A stretch of 9,372 bases of DNA from DASPWV01 sp046727855 (lineage in GTDB: Bacteria > Acidobacteriota > Vicinamibacteria > Vicinamibacterales > UBA2999). Positions 4,610 to 9,372 of the stretch are shown here, piece after piece. The notes beneath the pieces were generated by a model. It was not told where the DNA came from. It did not search any database and saw nothing but the letters and a program-made list of their open reading frames with translations. The stretch spans positions 1 to 9,372 of the forward strand of contig JBKPDL010000024.1 of assembly GCA_046727855.1 (NCBI GenBank), written 5' to 3'. Numbering within the stretch: the stretch's first letter is position 1; each line of letters starts with the position of its first letter. The position numbers and the translations under genes are program-made.

Positions 4610-7093
4610 ATGCTTTTCAAAGATCTGGCATTCGCGATCCGGACGCTTCGCCGCGGCCCCGTCTTCACAGTCGCTGCCGTCTCGACAATCGCGCTGGGCA
4701 TTGGCGCGAGTACGGCCATCTTCAGCGTGACGAACGCGGTGCTGCTCAGGGATCTCCCTTACAGGGATCCCGAGCGCCTCGTCGTCATGTACATGGACCT
4801 GCGAAACAGGAACAACGTCGGGATGCCGCTCTCGAACGAGAACTACGTCGATATTCGCGATGGCTCGAAGGGCTCGTTCGAGGACATGGCGGCGTTCAGG
4901 ACGGCGCGCCAGGTGTTGCCCGGCCCCGACGGCGCACCGGAACAGATCCGGCTGGCGGTCGTCACCACGAATTTCTTCCGGGTCATGGGGCACGCCGTCG
5001 CGATCGGCCGCGACTTTCAAGATGCCGATGGCATTCCGCAGCCGCCGCCTCCGCCGGCACAGCCGGGCACGGCTGCGGCCGCCACGCAGGCGCCACCGCT
5101 TCCGGTCGTCGCGATTCTGAGTCACGAATACTGGCAGCGTCGCTACGGCGCCGATCCCAACGTCGTCGGGCAACGCATCCCGGGCGGTCCGCGGCCGCAG
5201 ATCGTCGGCATCTTGGCACCGGGATTCGAGCTGCTGTTGCCGCCCGGCACCAATGTGGAACAGAAGCCGGACGTCTGGATTGCGAACCGTCTCGTCTACA
5301 ACAATGCGAACCGGAACACGTTCGGGCTGCGGCCGATCGGCCGCTTGAAGCCCGGTATCACGCTGACACGCGCGCAGGAGGAAGTGGAAGCGGTCGCGGC
5401 GAAGATTCGGAACGACTTTGCGGTGTCGCGGGGCTCGGGTTTCTACGCGCGCCTCGAGCCGATGCACAAGACGCTCGTGGACGAGGTCCGGCCCGCGATC
5501 CTCGCGCTCATGGGCGCCGTTGTCTTTCTCCTCCTCATTGCGTACGCGAACGTCGCTAATTTGCTGCTCGTGCGCGCGTCGCTCCGCGAACCGGAGCTGG
5601 CTGTGCGAGCTGCCTTGGGAGCTGGCCGCTGGCGTGTCGTCAGGCAGATGCTGGTGGAAGCGTTTCTCCTCACGGCGATCGGAACCCTCGCCGGCGCAAC
5701 GCTTGCGTGGATCGGCATCCGCCAGTTGCTCGCGATTGCCCCCGCGAACGTACCCCGTCTCGACGCAGTCCGCATCGACCCGATCGTCCTCGCCTTCACG
5801 GCGGGCGTCGCACTGGCCGCTGCCTTCATCTTTGGAATGGTGCCGGCGTGGAGCATATTTCGCGTGAATCTCGTGACCGCATTGAGTGGCAGCGGCCGGG
5901 GCGCTGGTCTGCGTGGCCGACGCCTGTTCAGTGGCGCGGTCGTCGTCGTCGAGGTCGCCCTCTGCTTCGTGCTCCTTGTCGCATCGGGACTGATGTTCAG
6001 GAGCTTCCTCGAACTGCGGCGCATCGATCCTGGATTCGATGCGCGTGGTCTTCTGACGTTTCAGCTTCTAGGCGGACGGCCAGGGCCGCCAGATCAGCAA
6101 GCCGCGACGGCCAGGGAGCTCGAGGGTCGAATCAGAGCGATTCCAGGCGTCGAGAGCGTCACGGCATCGTTTCCATTTCCGCTGACGGGTAACTTCAGCA
6201 CCATCCGCTGGGGCCTGGAAGACGCATTGACCGACACGAGCAAGTATCAGGCGGTGGACTGGCAGGTCGTGCGTCCGGGCTATTTCGAGACGCTCCGCAC
6301 GCCGCTCGTCGCCGGGCGCACGTTCACGGAAGCCGACAACGATCCGCAGCGCCAGCTCGTTCTCGTCGATACCGTTCTCGCCGCGAAGGCGTTTCCGAAT
6401 GGATCGGCAGTCGGCAAGCGCATTCTCATCCGCATCCGAACACCCGAGCCCGAATGGGTCGAGATCATCGGCGTCGTCGGGCACCAGCGTGTCACGTCGC
6501 TTTCAGAAGCGGGCCGGGAACAAGTGTATTTCGTGGAGAAGTTTCTCGGCGGTGGAGTGAACAGATGGGCGGTCCGAACCGCCGGCGATCCAGCGCAGAT
6601 CGCGGGCGCCGTGCGTGGGGCGGTTGCCGAGGTCGATCCGCAGTTCCTCGTTTCCGAACTCGAAGTGGCGGACACTCTTGTCCGGAAGGCACAGGCGGGC
6701 ACACGCTTCTCGCTCATGCTCATCGGCGTGTTCGCCGTCATCGCGGCAGTGCTCGTGAGCGTTGGCCTCTACGGAGTGCTGTCGACGGTCGTGCGGCAAC
6801 GCACTGCTGAAATCGGTGTCCGGATGGCGCTCGGCGCCGCGCCTGGCGGGATTCTTCGTTTGATCGTGGGCTACGGCTTGCGACTCAGTGCGGCCGGCAT
6901 TTCGATCGGACTGCTTTCCGCCCTGGCGCTCACGCGCGGGATGAAGACAATGCTCGTTGGGGTGAGCCCGACCGATCCGGTGACGTTCGGGGCGATGGGA
7001 ATTGTGTTTTTTCTCATCGCCGCAGTGTCGTTGTGGCTGCCCGCGCAGCGCGCGGCGGCGCTGGATCCCACGACGGCGCTAAGGGAGCAGTGA
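4610..7093 (+). CDS. ADOP-type ABC transporter permease (duplicated FtsX/MacB-like)
   Basis: An 827-residue inner-membrane protein of the acidobacterial duplicated orphan permease family, related to MacB/FtsX. Each half has an N-terminal membrane helix, a large periplasmic MacB-type core and three further helices. In half 1: TM1 about 18-46, periplasmic domain about 47-290, TMs about 296-322, 346-378 and 391-414. In half 2: TM about 440-463, periplasmic domain about 465-698, TMs about 700-727, 748-775 and 790-811. Hallmarks are TIALGIGASTAIFSV near the start, ANVANLLLVRA, ELAVRAALGAGRWR, RTAEIGVRMALGA and a C-terminal LDPTTALREQ. No ABC ATPase is encoded in the window, as expected for the 'orphan' type. 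The substrate is unknown; MacB relatives drive export or lipoprotein/peptide efflux. A Pro/Ala-rich insert (about 143-166) lies in the first periplasmic domain. The ribosome binding site is weak, and the ATG at 4610 is chosen because it begins the family-typical L-x-D-L-x-x-A-I-R-T-L-R. This is the one large intact gene here. Confidence 0.9.
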   Translation: MLFKDLAFAIRTLRRGPVFTVAAVSTIALGIGASTAIFSVTNAVLLRDLPYRDPERLVVMYMDLRNRNNVGMPLSNENYVDIRDGSKGSFEDMAAFRTARQVLPGPDGAPEQIRLAVVTTNFFRVMGHAVAIGRDFQDADGIPQPPPPPAQPGTAAAATQAPPLPVVAILSHEYWQRRYGADPNVVGQRIPGGPRPQIVGILAPGFELLLPPGTNVEQKPDVWIANRLVYNNANRNTFGLRPIGRLKPGITLTRAQEEVEAVAAKIRNDFAVSRGSGFYARLEPMHKTLVDEVRPAILALMGAVVFLLLIAYANVANLLLVRASLREPELAVRAALGAGRWRVVRQMLVEAFLLTAIGTLAGATLAWIGIRQLLAIAPANVPRLDAVRIDPIVLAFTAGVALAAAFIFGMVPAWSIFRVNLVTALSGSGRGAGLRGRRLFSGAVVVVEVALCFVLLVASGLMFRSFLELRRIDPGFDARGLLTFQLLGGRPGPPDQQAATARELEGRIRAIPGVESVTASFPFPLTGNFSTIRWGLEDALTDTSKYQAVDWQVVRPGYFETLRTPLVAGRTFTEADNDPQRQLVLVDTVLAAKAFPNGSAVGKRILIRIRTPEPEWVEIIGVVGHQRVTSLSEAGREQVYFVEKFLGGGVNRWAVRTAGDPAQIAGAVRGAVAEVDPQFLVSELEVADTLVRKAQAGTRFSLMLIGVFAVIAAVLVSVGLYGVLSTVVRQRTAEIGVRMALGAAPGGILRLIVGYGLRLSAAGISIGLLSALALTRGMKTMLVGVSPTDPVTFGAMGIVFFLIAAVSLWLPAQRAAALDPTTALREQ

Positions 7094-7220
7094 CTCGCAT
7101 CGCATGTTTGGCCTCTCACACGGGTCCAACGCCTGCTCGCGGTGACGCGGATTGCTACCTGAAGGTCTGCTTCTGCCGAGCGCACCTCACGCGCAGCGTC
7201 CGCCGCGCCAGCGGCTTGGT
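7094..7220. other. Spacer between permease stop and palindrome copy 2
   Basis: No gene or clear signal is seen. It is the start of the gap between two convergent genes. Confidence 0.3.
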
Positions 7221-7224
7221 CCTA

Positions 7225-7278
7225 ACGCCGAAGGGACTTCCGACCCACCCGGACCCGCTTAGAAAGTCCCTTCGCGAC
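7225..7278. repeat. Palindromic repeat, copy 2 (acgccgaaggg family)
   Basis: acgcc (7225-7229), then perfect 10-bp arms gaagggactt (7230-7239) and aagtcccttc (7264-7273), then gcgac (7274-7278). The loop begins ccgacccacccgg, matching copy 1's ccgacctaccgg. The arm centre differs between copies (gttt/aaat in copy 1, gact/agtc in copy 2) yet pairs in both. It lies between the convergent permease and kinase/esterase genes, so a bidirectional terminator role is possible, but there is no strong T-tract. Confidence 0.7.
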
Positions 7279-7580
7279 CACTCATTACTAATCCGGCAAC
7301 GGAGCTTTGAGGCTTTGGACACGCTGTTTCCGGAGCGAGCCCGGGTCTCAGCGCTGCGCCGGAACCAGAGTAATCGGCCGCGGCCGCGGGGAGGATACGA
7401 ACCCTCCGGTGGACGGCGCGTCGCTGCGGGCCGTGGGGGCACTCCTCATCTGTGCGCCTGCGGGGCGTGCCGTTCGGCACGACGGATTGGAACGCGATGG
7501 AAGCTGAGGGTTCTACCTTTAGGCCTCCAGAAGACGCCACCGCCTGTCTACAAGTCAAGTTCCGATACGTCGCACGGGGT
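7279..7580. other. Region with no confident gene
   Basis: No recognisable coding sequence on either strand. Two small hairpins occur: ggagg/cctcc (7390-7394 and 7403-7407) and cgtgcc-gttc-ggcacg (7466-7481, perfect). The latter lies downstream of the minus-strand gene and might act as a weak terminator. Confidence 0.3.
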
Positions 7581-8183
7581 TCAGACCTCGACGGGGCCCA
7601 GAAACTTGTCGAACCAGTCGAGGATCGTGCGAATCACGTGCTGAACTCGCAGGGGAATGTGTCCGCCCTCGAACGTAACGTGTGCCTTGCGATCGCCCGG
7701 CAGGCCCAGCAGGGTGAAAAGCGGCAACTGCGACGTTTCATATTGGTATGTAAAATCGGACCGGCCGTTGACCATAAGGGTCGGCACTCGAATCCGCGGG
7801 GCGAAATTGGTGTGCTCGATTTCCGGCGGGTACCTGACTGGCGGTATTCCTCCGCCCATGAGGACACTCGCCTTCAGGCGGGACTCCACTGCGGTGATGC
7901 GAACACCCTGGGTTGCGCCGAGGCTCACGCCAAAGTAGCCCAGGCGCTCCCTGTCGATGTCGGCGCGTGTGATCAGGTAGTCGATCGATCGCTGCGCGTC
8001 TTTCACACGGGCGACGGCAAGATCGCGCACATCGTTTAACCCCGCCACCTGCACGATGCGCTCGTAGGTTCCCTTGTAAACACTGCGGTTCAGATGTGCG
8101 TCGATCGCGCGATACACGACCCCCATGCCGCCTGCCCCAAGCGGCCCGGAGAGTGTGTAGTGGGATAGTCGCGATCCGATCAT
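7581..8183 (-). CDS. Chimeric ORF: kinase N-terminus fused to alpha/beta-hydrolase C-terminus
   Basis: An intact 200-residue frame with ATG at 8183. Residues 1-35 are the start of a Hanks-type Ser/Thr kinase (MIGSRLSHYTLSGPLGAGGMGVVYRAID...), including the glycine loop at 16-21. The kinase stops before the ATP-anchoring Lys and lacks HRD and DFG. From residue 36 (YKGTYERI) it reads as the C-terminal esterase/peptidase-S9-like domain found at the end of long acidobacterial kinase or beta-propeller proteins. It has the nucleophile motif G-V-S87-L-G, the acid in NGRSD143, the catalytic His in EGGH175IP, and the typical ending ILDWFDKFLGPVEV. The join (about 8079) is in frame. The simplest reading is an internal deletion of about 500-800 codons in one kinase-hydrolase gene. 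The hydrolase lacks its first strands and oxyanion region, so activity is doubtful despite the complete triad. It overlaps the upstream kinase stub by ATGA. Confidence 0.65.
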   Translation of the reverse strand: MIGSRLSHYTLSGPLGAGGMGVVYRAIDAHLNRSVYKGTYERIVQVAGLNDVRDLAVARVKDAQRSIDYLITRADIDRERLGYFGVSLGATQGVRITAVESRLKASVLMGGGIPPVRYPPEIEHTNFAPRIRVPTLMVNGRSDFTYQYETSQLPLFTLLGLPGDRKAHVTFEGGHIPLRVQHVIRTILDWFDKFLGPVEV

Positions 8184-8287
8184 GGTGACGTCGATTCGGT
8201 CGCCCGAAACAACTCTCCCATGCCAGCTTCACCGAGCGGCCTGGGGATCTCGTAGACGCCGAGCCGGGCTCCGGAAGTGAGAGCCAA
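8180..8287 (-). pseudogene. Second kinase N-terminal stub (35 codons)
   Basis: A TTG at 8287 opens L-A-L-T-S-G-A-R-L-G-V-Y-E-I-x-R-P-L-G-E-A-G-M-G-E-L-F-R-A-T-E, the usual first 30 residues of acidobacterial Hanks-type kinases, with one loop glycine changed to Ala. After STSP it stops at TGA, which overlaps the ATG of the kinase/hydrolase chimera as ATGA. The stub holds only the glycine-loop strand pair and cannot be a kinase. It is probably the leftover 5' end of a neighbouring paralogous kinase gene, or a deletion product of tandem kinase genes. ATG may have mutated to TTG, or TTG may be native. Confidence 0.6.
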
Positions 8288-8296
8288 TCGATGTAG

Positions 8297-8302
8297 ATTA
8301 TA
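8297..8302 (-). promoter_or_regulatory. TATAAT -10 box upstream of the kinase stub
   Basis: On the minus strand a perfect TATAAT ends 9 nt before the TTG at 8287, which would put transcription start almost on the start codon (a leaderless message). No good -35 hexamer is seen 16-18 bp upstream. Confidence 0.35.
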
Positions 8303-8640
8303 CGGGCGCCACGGAGGCGAGGGCCGGATTAGAGCGACCGAAGTCGCCATCGCAATGTCAACGGTGGCGATCAGTCCAGTTCCGGAATACAGCCCATCAC
8401 GACCTCCCACTCACCGCCGACGGCGTCGTTGCACGTACACTGTTCCCTTGCGCGAGATCCACCGCATGACCGATTAGATCGATTTTGGCCGCCCTGGCTT
8501 TGGGAAGATTGCAGTTGGGCATAGGCCGGTCGATTCCTCCTGAGCGGTTGCGACGCGTGTTGCGGCGGTCACTCTACACGATTCGACACGCGAAGATCGA
8601 CGACCGAGGTGTCGACGGCAGGTGAGCGCCAGACGTACTA
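8303..8640. other. Region upstream of the recombinase, no confident gene
   Basis: Divergent intergenic DNA between the minus-strand kinase stub and the plus-strand recombinase. No protein family is recognised on either strand. It contains an inverted repeat at 8583-8615, listed separately. Confidence 0.35.
8583..8615. repeat. Inverted repeat upstream of the recombinase
   Basis: tcgacac (8583-8589) and gtgtcga (8609-8615) are perfect 7-bp inverted repeats separated by 19 bp, about 90-120 bp before the recombinase ATG. Spaced inverted 7-mers could be recombinase or regulator binding sites; chance is possible. Confidence 0.3.
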
Positions 8641-8686
8641 ACGATAACGCCGAAGGGGGAACGAAACGTGAAGCTTCGGCGGCGTT
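8641..8686. repeat. Hairpin sharing the left half of the palindrome family
   Basis: The sequence acgataacgccgaaggg is nearly the same as the left side of palindrome copy 1 (tcgataaacgccgaaggg). Here aacgccgaag (8646-8655) pairs with cttcggcggcgtt (8674-8686), leaving a 3-nt bulge and an 18-nt loop. The right half differs from copies 1 and 2. It ends 2 bp before the recombinase's ribosome binding site, so it could control translation or be a recombination half-site. Confidence 0.5.
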
Positions 8687-8702
8687 CAGGAGGCCGTCGC
8701 CG

Positions 8703-9372
8703 ATGACAAGAAGCAAGACGAAATCACGCGCGAGGAAATCGCCCAAACGCGTTTTGGCCCTTCCCGATCTCGAACACGCGAAAACCGCAGTGCTCAATAG
8801 TCTCACCTCCGCCAGCGGCCAGCGGACCTACGACCACGCGATCCGCGAGTTCGCGACCTGGTACTGCTCCGAACCGCGCCTCGCCTTCAACCGTACAGTG
8901 GTTCTCCGCTACCGGATTCACCTCGAACAGCGGCAGTACGCACCCGCTACGATCAACCTACGACTGGCGGCGGTCCGTCGCGTCGCGTACGAAGCCGCCG
9001 ACGCCGGATTCCTGAGCCCCGAACTCGCCGCCGGCATCCGCCGCGTCAAAGGCGTCCGTCGCCTTGGCGTCCGTCTCGGGAACTGGCTCACTCCCGAACA
9101 GCGCCGACGGCTGCTCGATCACCCGATTCCTTCGACACCGCGTGAACTGTGCGATCATGCGATGCTCGCGATGCTCATCGGCTGCGGGCTGCGTCGCGCA
9201 GAGTTGCTCTGTCTGACACTCGAGTCGATCGAGCGGCGCGAAGAGCATTGGGTAATCGCGGACCTAGTCGGTAAGGGCGGACACGTGCGCACGGTGCCGA
9301 TCCCGAGTTGGGTGAAGGACGCGGTCGACGTTTGGACCACGGCGGTTGGCATTACGCAAGGAGCAGTGTTCC
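8703..9372 (+). CDS. Tyrosine recombinase / site-specific integrase, 3' end outside window
   Basis: Reading is open from the ATG at 8703 to the window end (223 codons). The start follows a strong aggagg at 8688-8693 with 9-nt spacing. Residues 1-20 are basic. About 22-115 form the helical SAM-like DNA-binding domain (ASGQRTYDHAIREFATWY, APATINLRLAAVRRVAYEA). The catalytic domain begins at about 127 (NWLTPEQRRRLLDHP). It shows the first catalytic Arg in GCGLRRAEL (R164) and the beta-hairpin Lys in VGKGGHVRTVPIP (K191). The HxxR motif, second His/Trp and nucleophile Tyr would lie beyond the window, so catalytic completeness cannot be judged. Such enzymes integrate, excise or invert DNA between short paired sites. 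It looks like XerC/D-type integrases common in Acidobacteria; nothing seen marks it as an integron integrase. It is the likely actor on nearby palindromes, if any are its sites. Confidence 0.88.
   Translation, partial: MTRSKTKSRARKSPKRVLALPDLEHAKTAVLNSLTSASGQRTYDHAIREFATWYCSEPRLAFNRTVVLRYRIHLEQRQYAPATINLRLAAVRRVAYEAADAGFLSPELAAGIRRVKGVRRLGVRLGNWLTPEQRRRLLDHPIPSTPRELCDHAMLAMLIGCGLRRAELLCLTLESIERREEHWVIADLVGKGGHVRTVPIPSWVKDAVDVWTTAVGITQGAVF

Noticed and set aside
4487..5467. 326-residue minus-strand open frame over the 5' part of the permease
   Set aside because: Arg-rich shadow of the ADOP gene with no motif; the plus-strand protein matches its family along its whole length.
7388..7410. tRNA-like T-arm on the minus strand (ggagg-gttcgtat-cctcc)
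   Set aside because: The loop is 8 nt, and no acceptor stem, anticodon arm or D-arm can be drawn around it.
8474..8806. 110-residue minus-strand open frame overlapping the recombinase start
   Set aside because: It overlaps the recombinase's ribosome binding site and first 34 codons, has no recognisable domain, and the recombinase frame is clearly the real one.
1..9372. CRISPR array or tandem direct repeats
   Set aside because: No regularly spaced direct repeat was seen on reading through the window.

Overview
The window looks like accessory chromosome of a GC-rich soil acidobacterium, probably of the Vicinamibacteria type. The best marker is the large duplicated FtsX/MacB-like permease (the ADOP family, described from Acidobacteria). 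A DUF3224 protein, a serine/threonine-kinase start joined to an acidobacterial-style esterase end, and a vanadium-haloperoxidase fragment fit the same assignment. Taxonomy is inferred from gene families only.

Layout. 1-1429: a complete IS701-type insertion sequence with terminal repeats and a CTAG target duplication; the window starts inside the left copy of that duplication. 1430-3195: a composite of a second IS end (IS5/IS1182-like), a small intact DUF3224 gene, an orphan signal-peptide stub, a badly frameshifted IS5/IS1182-type transposase, and the 3' part of a vanadium-dependent haloperoxidase gene. 3196-4609: a palindromic repeat, mostly unassignable DNA, a secreted alpha/beta-hydrolase gene that has lost its middle, and a 32-bp-arm inverted repeat. 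4610-7093: the one large intact gene, the ADOP permease. 7094-8702: a second copy of the palindromic repeat, then on the minus strand two kinase N-terminal stubs in tandem, the second fused in frame to an esterase C-terminus. 8703-9372: a tyrosine recombinase that runs off the end of the window, with a hairpin sharing the repeat's left-hand sequence just upstream.

How it fits together. There is no operon and no evident shared pathway. The striking pattern is that several genes keep their first or last codons but lack the middle, and lie among two IS elements, palindromes and a recombinase. I read this as a recombination hot spot or gene graveyard. The most interesting leads are the palindrome family (acgccgaaggg...ccttcgcgac, with co-varying arms) near a tyrosine recombinase, and the in-frame kinase-start/esterase-end chimera that keeps a complete Ser-Asp-His triad. 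I saw no CRISPR array, rRNA or convincing tRNA.
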